Origin: CAWJFJ01 sp963800065
GTDB lineage: Bacteria > Actinomycetota > Acidimicrobiia > Acidimicrobiales > UBA8190
Length of the DNA stretch: 64,000 nt
NCBI GenBank assembly: GCA_963800065.1
Contig: CAWCZO010000008.1
Coordinates: forward strand, 372,001-436,000
Reading direction: 5' to 3'
Shown: positions 9,455 to 17,981 of the stretch, one piece after another
How positions within the stretch are numbered: position 1 is the stretch's first letter
Layout of the letters: each line of letters begins with the position of its first letter
Translations under genes and position numbers: made by a program
Notes under the pieces: generated by a model
What the model was told of the DNA's origin: nothing
Seen by the model: only the letters and a program-made list of their open reading frames with translations
Databases searched by the model: none

Positions 9455-10789
9455 GTGAGGTTCGCCGATCGTTCTGATGCCGGGCGGAGGCTGGCCCAGC
9501 GGCTTGCCTACCTGCAGGGCCAAGACGTTGTGGTCCTCGGCCTGCCCCGAGGCGGTGTCCCTGTCGCCTTGCAGGTGGCGGAAGCTCTGGGGGCGCCCCT
9601 CGATGTCATCGTGGTGCGCAAGCTGGGCATCCCCTTCCAGCCGGAGCTGGCTATGGGCGCCATCGGCGAGGATGGTGTGCGGGTCGTCAACGAAGGGGTC
9701 GTCACCATGGCCGGCATACGCCTGGAGGAGATGGCCATCGTCGAGGGGCGGGAGCGAACCGAGCTGGAACGTCGAGCGCGGCGCTTTCGGGGGAACCGGG
9801 CCCGCATTCCCCTCGAGGGGCGCACGGTGATCATCGTCGATGACGGCATCGCCACCGGATCCACGGCGCGAGCGGCCTGCCAGGTTGCTCGGGCCCAGGG
9901 CGCTCGGCGCATCGTGTTGGCGGTACCGGTGGCGCCACCAGGATGGACGAAGAGGATCCATCGAGATGCCGACGAGTTCGTGGCCCTCGAGACGCCGGAG
10001 CCGTTTTTCGCCGTTGGGCAGTTCTACGCCGATTTCTCGCCGACCACCGACGAAGAGGTGTCCTCCTGTCTGGAGCGCGCCGCTGGCCTCGCCGGAGCCA
10101 CCACCGTGGGCGAAGGTGCCATCGACGACCCTCCCGGGCGCGATGAGGAGGTCACTCTGGCCGTGGGGTCCGTGGACCTCACTGGTCACCTGACGGTGCC
10201 CGAAGGAGCGGCCGGAATCGTCGTGTTCGTCCACGGCAGCGGTAGCAGCCGTCATAGCTCCCGCAACCGGTTCGTGGCCGCCGTACTGAACGGTGCCGGT
10301 CTCGGCACTCTCCTGTTCGACCTGCTCACTGCTGATGAAGAGCTCGAGCGGTCCAACGTGTTCGACATCGATCTGCTTGCCGGCCGACTGCTCCGGGTCA
10401 CCCGTTGGGTGGCCGCCCAGCCTGAGGTCCAGGGTGCTCAAATCGGTTACTTCGGCGCCAGCACCGGCGCTGCCGCCGCCTTGTGGGCGGCCGCTGATCC
10501 TACTGTCCAGATCGCTGCGCTTGTCTCCCGCGGCGGACGCCCCGATCTCGCCGCCGCCCGCCTGGACGCCGTCACGGCGCCGACCCTTCTCATCGTGGGC
10601 GGCCACGACGATATCGTCATCGGCCTCAACCGCCAGGCCCAATCCCACCTGCGGTGCGACAACCGTCTTGCCATCGTCCCCGGCGCCACCCACCTCTTCG
10701 AGGAGCCGGGCACACTCGAAGCCGTCGCCGCACTGGCGCGAGACTGGTTTGTGGACCACCTGGTCCGGAGAATCGAGCCGGTCGCCTGA
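9455..10789 (+). CDS. Phosphoribosyltransferase - dienelactone hydrolase fusion
   Basis: A 444-residue two-domain protein. Residues 1-215 are a type I phosphoribosyltransferase with the PRPP loop VIIVDDGIATGST (about 126-137) and the N-terminal LPRGGVPVA. Residues 235-444 are an alpha/beta-hydrolase of the dienelactone-hydrolase type: FVHGSGSS, nucleophile Ser336 in GASTG, Asp385/386 in GGHDD and His413 in ATHLF. GTG 9455 has AAGGAG six bases upstream and gives a typical PRT N-terminus; longer in-frame starts exist at 9347 and 9422. The reaction is unknown. The partner gene upstream is an erythromycin-esterase-family protein. Confidence 0.87.
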   Translation: MRFADRSDAGRRLAQRLAYLQGQDVVVLGLPRGGVPVALQVAEALGAPLDVIVVRKLGIPFQPELAMGAIGEDGVRVVNEGVVTMAGIRLEEMAIVEGRERTELERRARRFRGNRARIPLEGRTVIIVDDGIATGSTARAACQVARAQGARRIVLAVPVAPPGWTKRIHRDADEFVALETPEPFFAVGQFYADFSPTTDEEVSSCLERAAGLAGATTVGEGAIDDPPGRDEEVTLAVGSVDLTGHLTVPEGAAGIVVFVHGSGSSRHSSRNRFVAAVLNGAGLGTLLFDLLTADEELERSNVFDIDLLAGRLLRVTRWVAAQPEVQGAQIGYFGASTGAAAALWAAADPTVQIAALVSRGGRPDLAAARLDAVTAPTLLIVGGHDDIVIGLNRQAQSHLRCDNRLAIVPGATHLFEEPGTLEAVAALARDWFVDHLVRRIEPVA

Positions 10790-10941
10790 GTCCGTTCGCT
10801 TTATGAGGCGGCGGGACAAGCGGGCATGCTCGAAGCGCCAACGCAACGGCTGATGTTGCCGGAACCCGTAATCCACCGCAGAGTGTTGCGTAGCACGGAC
10901 TCCTCATTCGACGCCGATGACGCAGCCGTGTCGTGTCGGGA

Positions 10942-12273
10942 TCATTGCACGGAGCCTTCCTTGGCCAAGGCCGGGACCAGCTCGCGCAGCCGCACCCGTC
11001 TGCCGGTTCGGAGCACGGCCGTGCGGTAGATTCGCGCCGCCGCTAGCGCTACCCACACGGTGCACACCACGCTCACCACCACCGACAGCAGAAACTGCCA
11101 CCAGGTGGCCTCCCCGAACCCGACCAACGTCGGCATGGCGAAGGGGGCGGTGGGTGGCAGGTAGGCCAGCACCTTGACGAGCAGCGAAGCATGGCCCGAG
11201 CTGACCCCGATAAGCGAGACGATGTAGCCGAAGATGAGCGGCGCGCTCAGCGGCAACGCCAAGCTCTGGACCTGGTCCTGGCGCTCGGCCAGCGAACCGG
11301 CGGCGGCATACAACCAGCTGTAGAAGGCGTAGCCGAGCACCAGCCAAACGAGTGTCGCCGCCACCACGAGCGGTGCCGCCCCGTGCACGAGGCTCGAACC
11401 GACCAGTTTTGCCAGCACCAGAGCGAACGCCACCAGGGATACGGCTTGCACGAGGGCGACCACTCCGATGCCCGCGACCTTGCCCGCAAGCAGCTGGACG
11501 GGTCGTACCGTGGCGAGGAGGACCTCCACGACGCGGCTCGCCTTTTCCTCCATGACGCCCATCAAGGTCCAGGTGAGGTACTGGTTGAGGATGATGAAGA
11601 TGAGGATGATCCCGAGCAACGCCGTCGTCTCCTCTGTCGTGGTGGCCCCCTTGCTCGGATGGACACTCTCGATCGGCCAGGGCTTGGCCCCTGCCACGGC
11701 GGCCGCCTGCGCCGGAGTCAGGCCGGCCTGGGTGAAGGCCTGCCGAGTCCCCAGTTCCGTTGCCACGGCTTGCACATACCGGGCCGCAGTGGAGGTATCG
11801 GTGTCCGAGATCGGGTTCTCCAAGAGGATCCTCCCGCCGCCGTCCACCACCATGTTGAGGTGGCCAGCGTTCAATGCAGCGCGGGCGGCGCTCAGGTCGG
11901 GCTCACGCACCAGCCCTACTCGAAGCCCCACGGCTTCGGCCAGCTTTTGCAGCGCGCCTTCGAGGGCGGGCCGACCGGCGACGACGCCCACCATCTGGCG
12001 CGTGGTGGTTGGCTTGTGCAGGGTGGGGATGACGACGGCCGCCGCCACTACAGCGAAGAGGATGAGGGAGACTACTCGAAAAAGGCGGCCCCGCAGTCGC
12101 TCCCGAATCTCGCGCCCAGCCACAAGTCCGGCGTCTCCGAGGAGCCTTTTGTCGCGTAGCCCGAGGGTGAGTCGCTTGAGCGGCGAGGATCGCCCTCGGC
12201 CTTTGCGGCGAAAGCCCAGGCGGACGATTAGCACCACCGCAACTGCGGCGAGGATGATCGGGAGGGGCTTCAC
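10942..12273 (-). CDS. ABC-2 type transporter permease (NatB-like)
   Basis: A 443-residue membrane protein with an N-terminal helix, a large extracytoplasmic loop (about residues 95-215) and a cluster of five or six C-terminal helices around EEKASRVVEVLLATV. This is the NatB/ABC2_membrane_3 layout. The GTG start overlaps the stop of the ATP-binding gene by four bases, so the two form one export unit, probably for Na+, a drug or a lipid-like substrate. The substrate is not readable. Confidence 0.88.
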   Translation of the reverse strand: MKPLPIILAAVAVVLIVRLGFRRKGRGRSSPLKRLTLGLRDKRLLGDAGLVAGREIRERLRGRLFRVVSLILFAVVAAAVVIPTLHKPTTTRQMVGVVAGRPALEGALQKLAEAVGLRVGLVREPDLSAARAALNAGHLNMVVDGGGRILLENPISDTDTSTAARYVQAVATELGTRQAFTQAGLTPAQAAAVAGAKPWPIESVHPSKGATTTEETTALLGIILIFIILNQYLTWTLMGVMEEKASRVVEVLLATVRPVQLLAGKVAGIGVVALVQAVSLVAFALVLAKLVGSSLVHGAAPLVVAATLVWLVLGYAFYSWLYAAAGSLAERQDQVQSLALPLSAPLIFGYIVSLIGVSSGHASLLVKVLAYLPPTAPFAMPTLVGFGEATWWQFLLSVVVSVVCTVWVALAAARIYRTAVLRTGRRVRLRELVPALAKEGSVQ

Positions 12274-13169
12274 CGGGCAATCGCCTCCCTGAACACTTCG
12301 GACAAGCGACGGCGTCCGAAGACGAACTCCGTGACGCGCCCTGCGGCGCGCGCCGCCTCCAGCACGACGTCGCTGTCGGTGGAGTCCTCAAGGACCAGAC
12401 GCACCTCGGTCCCGTCCATCTCCGACACGGTCACGCCGGGGATTCCCTGCGCCCACGCCCCCTGGCGGTCCCCCTGTACCCGGACGCTCAGTCGCCGAGC
12501 GCCGCTCGTTGCCAGCTCGTCGACGGTCCCCCTCGCCACCAGTCGACCGCCGTCGATGATGGCCACCGACTCGCAGAGGTCCTCGACGAGGTCCAGCTGG
12601 TGACTGGAGAACAGCACGCATCGCCCAGCGCGGGCCTGGTCGACGAGTACCTCGCCGATGGCGTCGATGCCGGTCGGGTCGAGTCCGGAAAGCGGTTCGT
12701 CCAGCACCAGCACCTCGGGGTCATGCACCAGTGCCGCCGCCAGCTGCACACGCTGCTGGTTGCCGTGCGACAGGGTCTCGACCTTGCTGGAGGAGCGATC
12801 GGCCACCTCCAGGCGCTCCAGCCACCGCTTGGTGGCAGTAGCGGCACTCCGCGTGTCCAGGCCGTGGAGCCGGCCAAGGTACTCGAGCTCTTCTGCCACG
12901 AGCATGTTCGGGTACAGGCCCCGCTCCTCCGGCATGTAGCCGAAGCGGCGGCGCTGGGTGGGACCGACAGGCGCGCCGTTCCACCGCACCGACCCGGCGT
13001 CGAGGTCGGTGAGCCCGAAGATTGCTCGCATCGTGGTGGTCTTGCCGGCGCCGTTCGGACCGAGGAACCCTACGACCTGGCCCGAGGGGACCGAGAAGCT
13101 CAGGTCGTTGAGGGCCGTCACTGTGCCGAACCGGCGGCTCAGGCCGTCGAGTTCCAACTGGCCGGCCAC
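12270..13169 (-). CDS. ABC transporter ATP-binding protein (NatA-like)
   Basis: A 299-residue ABC ATPase with Walker A GPNGAGKTT (about residues 38-46), an ABC signature in the variant form LSHGNQQR, Walker B VLVLDEPLSG and switch His in SSHQLD. The C-terminal 80 residues resemble the DUF4162 domain found in NatA-type exporters. GTG 13169 follows GGAGA at a short distance. It is translationally coupled to the permease downstream. Confidence 0.92.
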   Translation of the reverse strand: MAGQLELDGLSRRFGTVTALNDLSFSVPSGQVVGFLGPNGAGKTTTMRAIFGLTDLDAGSVRWNGAPVGPTQRRRFGYMPEERGLYPNMLVAEELEYLGRLHGLDTRSAATATKRWLERLEVADRSSSKVETLSHGNQQRVQLAAALVHDPEVLVLDEPLSGLDPTGIDAIGEVLVDQARAGRCVLFSSHQLDLVEDLCESVAIIDGGRLVARGTVDELATSGARRLSVRVQGDRQGAWAQGIPGVTVSEMDGTEVRLVLEDSTDSDVVLEAARAAGRVTEFVFGRRRLSEVFREAIAR

Positions 13170-13352
13170 TAGCGATTCTCCGTGTTGCTTCTCGGGGTCA
13201 TCAGAACTGCCCGTGAGCAGAGGAGTGGAGCGCAGATGGCGCCCGTCACCTCGAGGTCTACAGTTGATGTCGGAGCAAGCCGCGACATAGCGACAGATAC
13301 GCGCGTACTGGTCGTCTTGGGCGGGCGACCCTGAGAAGCGCGGTATGAGGAG

Positions 13353-13547
13353 TCACGTGGTGGGTGGCCGTCCTCGCCTGGGCACGGCCCCAAGTCTCGT
13401 CCGCATCCGCCCGGCGTCGTCGAGCGCACGGTGCAACAGCATCTCGATCCGGGCATTGAGGCTGCGGAACTCATCTGCCGGCCACCGGGCCAGGGCATCA
13501 TGGACAGCGGGATCGATCCGAAGGAGTACCTGCTTGCGGTCACTCAC
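13353..13547 (-). CDS. Small ribbon-helix-helix (Arc-like) protein
   Basis: A 64-residue protein: KQVLLRIDPAVHDALARW gives the beta-strand and first helix of an Arc/MetJ fold, and SLNARIEMLLHRAL the second helix. Such proteins bind DNA as dimers and often act as antitoxins or autoregulators. Its ATG lies inside the end of the 89-residue gene upstream (8-base overlap), so the two are one unit. The C-terminal tail RGRPP is basic. Confidence 0.7.
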   Translation of the reverse strand: MSDRKQVLLRIDPAVHDALARWPADEFRSLNARIEMLLHRALDDAGRMRTRLGAVPRRGRPPTT

Positions 13548-13809
13548 GGCTCACGAGTAAAGCGTGCCAGTATTGACGATTGGCGACGCCGGTTGGTGAC
13601 TGCACCACGACCATGAGGTTGCTCACGATCGCCGCTTCGTGCTCCTGGTCGAGGTTGACGCTTCCGCGCTCATCAAGCCGTTCGAGCGCCAGTTCAACCA
13701 TTCCGACTGCGACCTCCACGATGCGAGACTGGGCTGCGACGACGGCGTTGGCCTGCCGTCGGTGGAGCATAGCCTGGGCGATCTCCGATGCGGCTAGGTG
13801 GCAAGCCAA
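13540..13809 (-). CDS. Small helical protein upstream of the ribbon-helix-helix gene
   Basis: An 89-residue protein, alanine-rich and mostly helical by eye (SEIAQAMLHRRQANAVVAAQSRIVEVAVGMVELALERLDERG), ending in a conserved-looking segment LDQEHEAAIVSNLMVVV. No family is recognised with certainty. The TTG at 13809 lacks a clear ribosome-binding site; an ATG at 13770 is an alternative start. Its overlap with the RHH gene suggests co-expression; a protein partner or toxin of the RHH protein is possible but unproven. Confidence 0.55.
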   Translation of the reverse strand: MACHLAASEIAQAMLHRRQANAVVAAQSRIVEVAVGMVELALERLDERGSVNLDQEHEAAIVSNLMVVVQSPTGVANRQYWHALLVSRE

Positions 13810-13822
13810 GTGGGTTTGGTGC

Positions 13823-14179
13823 TCACTTGTCCTGGATCAGGCCGAGCACGTTGCCGTCGGGGTCGGTGATGGTGGCGACCAGGCGGCCGCCGCTGACGTG
13901 GCTGGCGGGATCCTTGACCGTGGCACCCGCGGCGGTCACCTCTGCCAGCTTGGCCTCGATGTCCGGTACGTGCCAGTAGGCCACCGGCGAGGTCAGGTGC
14001 TGCGGACCACCACCAGGAACGAGCCCGATGTGCTGGCCGGCGACATCGAAGCCGACGTAGTAGGGCTCGTCGGTCTGAGGCCGTTGGCCGAGCAACGCGG
14101 TGTAGACGGCCTTGGCCTTCTCCAGGTCGGAGACGGGATGAAGCACCGTCTTGATTCCCTCGGTGGAAGGGCTGGTCAT
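13823..14179 (-). CDS. VOC-superfamily (glyoxalase/bleomycin-resistance-like) protein
   Basis: A 118-residue single-module VOC protein: TVLHPVSDLEKAKAVYTALLG at the N-terminus and TDPDGNVLGLIQDK at the C-terminus are the two halves of the beta-alpha-beta-beta-beta fold. The first metal position is His14 and a Gln/Asp replaces the usual last Glu, so metal binding is uncertain. It is divergent from the broken sigma factor gene at 14262. Confidence 0.85.
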   Translation of the reverse strand: MTSPSTEGIKTVLHPVSDLEKAKAVYTALLGQRPQTDEPYYVGFDVAGQHIGLVPGGGPQHLTSPVAYWHVPDIEAKLAEVTAAGATVKDPASHVSGGRLVATITDPDGNVLGLIQDK

Positions 14180-14261
14180 GGTGACTCCTAGGGGTTGCGG
14201 GTCACATTGACCCGGCGGGTGTCGTCAAGAGTATGACGACCACGAACCGGAGGATGTGACC

Positions 14262-15155
14262 GTGAGCGATCCCGACCTGTTGACCCGAGCAATTCGAGAC
14301 CCACCGGGCCCACCTCCGGGCGGTGGCGCTACGGATGCTGGGCTCGAGCCACGAGGCCGACGACGCCGTCCAGGAGGCGTGGCTGCGGCTCAACCGGTCC
14401 GACTCCGAAGCCGTGGACAACCTCGGGGGCTGGCTGACCACCGTCGTGGCCCGGCTCTGCCTGGACATACTGCGTTCCCGGGCCAGAAAGGACGAGGTCT
14501 CGCCCGACCACGACCTCCGAACCGGTGGCGGCGACCTCCCCCGAGGAGGAGGCGCTCCTGGCCGACTCGGTCGGCCTGGCGCTCCTGGTGGTCCTCGACA
14601 CCCTGGAGCCGGCCGAGCGGCTGGCTTTCGTGCTGCACGACATGTTCGCCGTCCCGTTCGAGGAGATCGCAGCCGATCGTGGGGCGGACGTCGGTCGCCG
14701 CCCGGCAGCTCGCCAGTCGGGCCCGGCGGCGGGTGCAGTCGGACCCGGCCGTACCCGACACGTCCGCTGCCACCCAACGCGAAGTGGTCGCCGCCTTTCT
14801 CGCCGCTGCCCGCCAAGGCGACTTCGCAGGGTTACTGCGACTGCTCGACCCGGACGTGGTGGTGCGGGCCGACGCCGTGGCGGTCGAGATGGCCGCTGCC
14901 AGAGCGAGTGCCGGCGCCCCGGCGCTAAGCGAGGAGATGCGCGGTGTCGATGCGGTCGCCCGAGTGTTCGCCGGCGGGGCGAAGGCCGCCAGGCTGACGT
15001 TGGTCGACGGTCTGGCCGGAGCGGTGGTGTCCGTCGGTGGCCGGCCCATGGCGGTTATCGGCTTCACCGTCTTCAATGGCCGCATAGCCGGCATCGACCT
15101 GCTCTCAGACCCCGAGACCCTCGCCGGGCTCGAACTGGAACCGGTGCAGGCGTGA
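14262..15155 (+). pseudogene. ECF41/SigJ-like RNA polymerase sigma factor, broken by three single-base shifts
   Basis: Read across three frames, this is a 296-residue ECF sigma factor with a SnoaL-like C-terminal domain. Frame 1 begins SDPDLLTRA at GTG 14262 (AGGA eight bases upstream). The frame changes near 14291-14292, after which region 2 reads ALRMLGSSHEADDAVQEAWL. It changes again near 14518-14522, giving VAATSPEEEALLADSV and the region 4 start, and a third time near 14671-14672, giving TSVAARQLASRARRRV and the SnoaL-like end (VIGFTVFNGRIAGIDLL). Each change fits one extra base, and the three together restore the frame. Either a decayed gene or local sequence error explains it. Confidence 0.8.
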
Positions 15156-15215
15156 TGCTTAACGTGATACTTAAGTGGCGTATCCGTGAATCGTGGAAGA
15201 AGGAAGGCGAACAAC

Positions 15216-15596
15216 ATGACGAGTGCTTCTGATCTTATGGACCAGAGGATCAAGGAGTTGGGCGACTGGCGCGGCAAGACGCTCAGCGAGGTGCGACGAA
15301 TCATCAGAGAAGCCGATCCTGACGTCGTCGAGGAGTGGAAGTGGGTGAAACCCACGAACCCCGGAGTCCCCGTCTGGTCCCACAATGGGGGTATCTGCAC
15401 CGGCGAAACCTACAAGAATGCCGTGAAGTTGACGTTCTACAAGGGCGCTTCTCTCAACGACCCGACCGGTCTCTTCAACTCCAGCCTCGAGGGGAAGGTA
15501 AGGCGCGCCATGGATATCAAGGAGGGTGAAAAGATCAACGAGAAAGCACTGAAGAGCCTCGTCCGCGAAGCTGTGGCACTCAATTCTGGGAAGTAG
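15216..15596 (+). CDS. DUF1801 (YdhG-like) domain protein
   Basis: A 126-codon gene encoding a small soluble protein with the DUF1801 pattern: ADPDVVEEWKWVKPTNPGVPVW, GGICTGETYKNAVKLTFYKGA and a C-terminal helix pair. ATG 15216 follows AAGGAAGG, better than an in-frame start at 15186. Family members are widespread single-domain proteins without a settled function; several sit beside stress or antibiotic-related genes. It is 60 bases after the broken sigma factor gene. Confidence 0.83.
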   Translation: MTSASDLMDQRIKELGDWRGKTLSEVRRIIREADPDVVEEWKWVKPTNPGVPVWSHNGGICTGETYKNAVKLTFYKGASLNDPTGLFNSSLEGKVRRAMDIKEGEKINEKALKSLVREAVALNSGK

Positions 15597-15610
15597 CTTG
15601 TCCGGCATAG

Positions 15611-15634
15611 CCCCTTATACGGAGGAATAAGGGG
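15611..15634 (+). terminator. Hairpin after the DUF1801 gene
   Basis: CCCCTTAT and ATAAGGGG form a perfect 8-bp stem with an 8-base loop, 15 bases after the DUF1801 stop codon. Outer bases GTCC and GGAC extend the symmetry. No T-tract follows, so terminator function is inferred from position. Confidence 0.5.
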
Positions 15635-15788
15635 TAGGACCAACGTTTTCGCGGCGCCAGGTACTGGACTGTCGAGAAGCCATTAGTCCCGATCACGGCC
15701 ACATCGGCTGCAGACTCCGTCGCCGGCGGTTACGGCGCTTCTACACCGAACGCCGCCGAAGCAGCACCAGTGCGTCGTCAGGATTCCA

Positions 15789-16124
15789 CTAATAGGTCCT
15801 GCCAGTTGGCTGGGACCCGTCCGGCTGGCCCGGGCACGGGTTGGTCGAGGGGATGATGTTGCGGGGTGCCAGGCGAGGCCCTTCTGTGTACGCGTCTGTT
15901 CGGTAGTTCCAAAACCAATCTTGGCCCGGCTCGAAGCTGCGGATGACAGGGTGTCCTGACGAGTTCGCATGCCCCGTGGCGTGCTGGCCGGGAGAGTTGT
16001 CGCAACATCCAATGTGGCCGCACTCCGCACACCTCCGTAGGTGTAGCCACCAACCTCCGGACTCGAGGCACTCCACGCAACCGGTCCCGCTTGGTGGAAC
16101 CTCTGGATCGAAGAAATTCGTCAT
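15789..16124 (-). CDS. UBP-type zinc finger protein
   Basis: A 111-residue protein with the zinc-finger UBP pattern: CVECLESGGWWLHLRRC, CAECGHIGCCDNSPGQHA and HANSSGHPVIRSF. In eukaryotes this fold binds the free C-terminus of ubiquitin; bacterial stand-alone versions are of unknown role. The last 30 residues are proline-rich and low in structure. The gene stands alone, with opposite-strand neighbours on both sides. Confidence 0.85.
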   Translation of the reverse strand: MTNFFDPEVPPSGTGCVECLESGGWWLHLRRCAECGHIGCCDNSPGQHATGHANSSGHPVIRSFEPGQDWFWNYRTDAYTEGPRLAPRNIIPSTNPCPGQPDGSQPTGRTY

Positions 16125-16235
16125 TTCTGCACCTCCTGCTACCTATCCGAGGAACCGTGGTGGAAAAGCTAACCTCTGAGACGAGAAAGAGTTGTCTTCG
16201 GTTAGCTCAGATAGCGCTGGAAGGACCTCCTCTCC

Positions 16236-16727
16236 ATGATCCGTCTGATTGCTGCGATGGACACCAGCAGGGGCATCGCCAACGACAAGGGCATCCCATG
16301 GACGTTGCCAGGCGATGCCGCCTACTTCGAGAAGCAGACCACGACAGGGCTCATAGTGATGGGCTGGGCCACGTACAACGAGTTCTCCGCCCCGCTGCAC
16401 GATCGGGACAACTACGTCCTGGCCCACGATCAGAGTCGCCTACGGTCCGGCTTTGAACCCGTCGCTACTCTGGCTGACCTCGTGGAGAGCCACCCCGACA
16501 AGGATGTGTGGGTCATCGGAGGGGCCTTCGTTTTTGCAGAGACAATCGACCGAGCCGACGAGCTCTTCCTCACCCAGGTCCTCGAGGATTTTCATTGCAC
16601 GAAATTCTTCCCCGCCTATCGGGCGGGATTCACCAGGTTCGAGGAGAGCAAAGACCACGAGGAGAGCGGCGTTCAATACCGATTCGAAAAATGGCGCCGG
16701 AAGGTCGAACCCCGGTCCCGAGGCTGA
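16236..16727 (+). CDS. folA: Dihydrofolate reductase
   Basis: A 163-residue DHFR that reduces dihydrofolate with NADPH. MIRLIAAMDTSRGIANDKGIPW is the N-terminal strand and Met20 loop, LPGDAAYF contains the acidic active-site Asp, and VWVIGGAFVFAE holds the NADPH-binding GG pair. Unusually, VMGWATYNEF replaces the common VMGRKTWES, so the NADPH phosphate-contacting Arg is missing at that spot. No thymidylate synthase gene is near. ATG 16236 is the only reasonable start. It could be a divergent, accessory DHFR rather than the housekeeping copy. Confidence 0.82.
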   Translation: MIRLIAAMDTSRGIANDKGIPWTLPGDAAYFEKQTTTGLIVMGWATYNEFSAPLHDRDNYVLAHDQSRLRSGFEPVATLADLVESHPDKDVWVIGGAFVFAETIDRADELFLTQVLEDFHCTKFFPAYRAGFTRFEESKDHEESGVQYRFEKWRRKVEPRSRG

Positions 16728-16804
16728 ATGGAGGGGCGCGTCGTGGCGGCCTCAAGGGGGACGGGAACGACAGGACGTGATGCCGGGCGGCAACCCGAGC
16801 CGGT

Positions 16805-16824
16805 GGGTCCCACTCGTCGGACCC
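16805..16824. terminator. G+C-rich hairpin between convergent genes
   Basis: GGGTCC and GGACCC pair around an 8-base loop, in the 112-base gap between the dihydrofolate reductase gene and the convergent gene ending at 16840. A bidirectional terminator is plausible from position; there is no T-tract. Confidence 0.4.
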
Positions 16825-16839
16825 GGCGAGAGAGGTCGA

Positions 16840-17439
16840 CTAGGAATGGCCGGTCGGGATAGACCTGACGAAGCTCTCGTCTACGCCCGACGGTCGGTAG
16901 GTGAGCAGCACGTTACCGGAGTCGAACCGCCGAAAGCCCAGCAGCATCAGCGAGATCGGGTCCTTGAGGTCCTCGAATAGTGACCGGCCGGAGCCGAGCA
17001 CGATCGGGCAGATCATGATACGCAACTCGTCGAGGACACCCGCAGCAGCGAAGTGGGCGGTGAGGTGGGCGCTGCCGAGAACGAGCAGCTCTCGACCGGG
17101 GGCGGTCTTCACGGTTTCTATCCGTTCGACGGCCTCGCCAGCGATGATGGTGGTGTTGGACCAGCCTGCGTGTTCGAGCGCCGTCGAGAAGACGACCTTG
17201 GGTTTCGTGTTCATCCGGGAGGTGATGGCCGGGTCGTTCACTCGTGCCTGCTCGGTCGGCCAGTAGGCGGCCATGTGCTCGTAGGTCGCCCGGCCGAACC
17301 CGAGGGTGTCCGCCTCGTCGAGCTGGCGGATGGCGAAGTCGTTGAACTCCTGGTCGGGGATCAGCCAGTCGAACTCGCCGTTCGGGCCTTCGTAGAAGCC
17401 GTCGAGGCTGGTGACGATGAACGAAGCCAAGGTTCTCAT
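16840..17439 (-). CDS. Dihydrofolate reductase-family (RibD C-terminal-like) protein
   Basis: A 199-residue protein of the RibD_C/DHFR-like fold: MRTLASFIVTSLDGFYEGPNG at the N-terminus, GRATYEHMAAYW in the middle, and ELLVLGSAHLTAHFAAAGVLDEL with PIVLGSGRSLFEDL near the end. These proteins bind NADPH but their substrates are mostly unknown. ATG 17439 has GAGGAGGAAC upstream, which decides against longer in-frame starts. It is 75 bases downstream of the ArsR-SRPBCC pair on the same strand and probably shares its transcript. Confidence 0.85.
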   Translation of the reverse strand: MRTLASFIVTSLDGFYEGPNGEFDWLIPDQEFNDFAIRQLDEADTLGFGRATYEHMAAYWPTEQARVNDPAITSRMNTKPKVVFSTALEHAGWSNTTIIAGEAVERIETVKTAPGRELLVLGSAHLTAHFAAAGVLDELRIMICPIVLGSGRSLFEDLKDPISLMLLGFRRFDSGNVLLTYRPSGVDESFVRSIPTGHS

Positions 17440-17513
17440 CGGTTGTTCCTCCTCCTGGTAGGCCCATGGCAAATCGCCGATCGTCGAGATCGGGAGCGGT
17501 GGAACGTGCTTTC

Positions 17514-17981
17514 TCACGATCCTCCTTCGTCCAGGAAGGCAGCCAGCGAGTCCAGAAGAGAACGGGCGCCTTCTTCCCTCCGGGCCGCCGTGTCGTGGCC
17601 GTCGAGGAACACCCCCTGCTCCGTGAGGACCAGGTGTGTTGTTGCATCGTGTTTATGGAACTGGACCGTAGCCACCGAGACGGACAGCCGATTGTCGTCG
17701 GCGGACATCTCGTACGTGTAGACAATCCGCTGCTCGGGAACGATGTCGTGGAACTGCGATTCGTAGGTATAGACGGGACCGCCTGGAGGTCCACCGTGAT
17801 TGACCTCGCCACCCCCGACCCGGAAGTCGAGCTCGTAGCCGGCTTCGAGTGCATCAGCAGAGCCGGCGAACCAGCGAGCCTTGAGCACCGGATCAGTCCA
17901 TGCCCGAAAGACCTGAGCGACCGGAACGTCGTAGGTCCGCTCGATGACGAAGGTGTCGTGGGCAACGGTGGGCAGGGTCAT
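17514..17981 (-). CDS. SRPBCC (AHSA1/CalC-like) domain protein
   Basis: A 155-residue protein with the SRPBCC helix-grip fold: FVIERTYDVPVAQVFRAWTDP, ARWFAG and RIVYTYEMSADDNRLSVS. These proteins bind hydrophobic ligands. The ATG overlaps the stop of the ArsR gene (ATGA at 17978-17981), the usual arrangement in which an ArsR-like regulator controls an SRPBCC partner. A longer open frame upstream is the ArsR coding region read in another frame and was not used. Confidence 0.88.
   Translation of the reverse strand: MTLPTVAHDTFVIERTYDVPVAQVFRAWTDPVLKARWFAGSADALEAGYELDFRVGGGEVNHGGPPGGPVYTYESQFHDIVPEQRIVYTYEMSADDNRLSVSVATVQFHKHDATTHLVLTEQGVFLDGHDTAARREEGARSLLDSLAAFLDEGGS

Noticed and set aside
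9434..10876. A 480-codon antisense frame over the phosphoribosyltransferase fusion gene
   Set aside because: It mirrors codon bias of the plus-strand gene, which has two complete catalytic domains.
14323..14928. A separate short sigma factor gene in its own frame
   Set aside because: Its first 65 residues are sigma region 2 but it continues into nonsense; reading across frames gives one complete broken gene instead.
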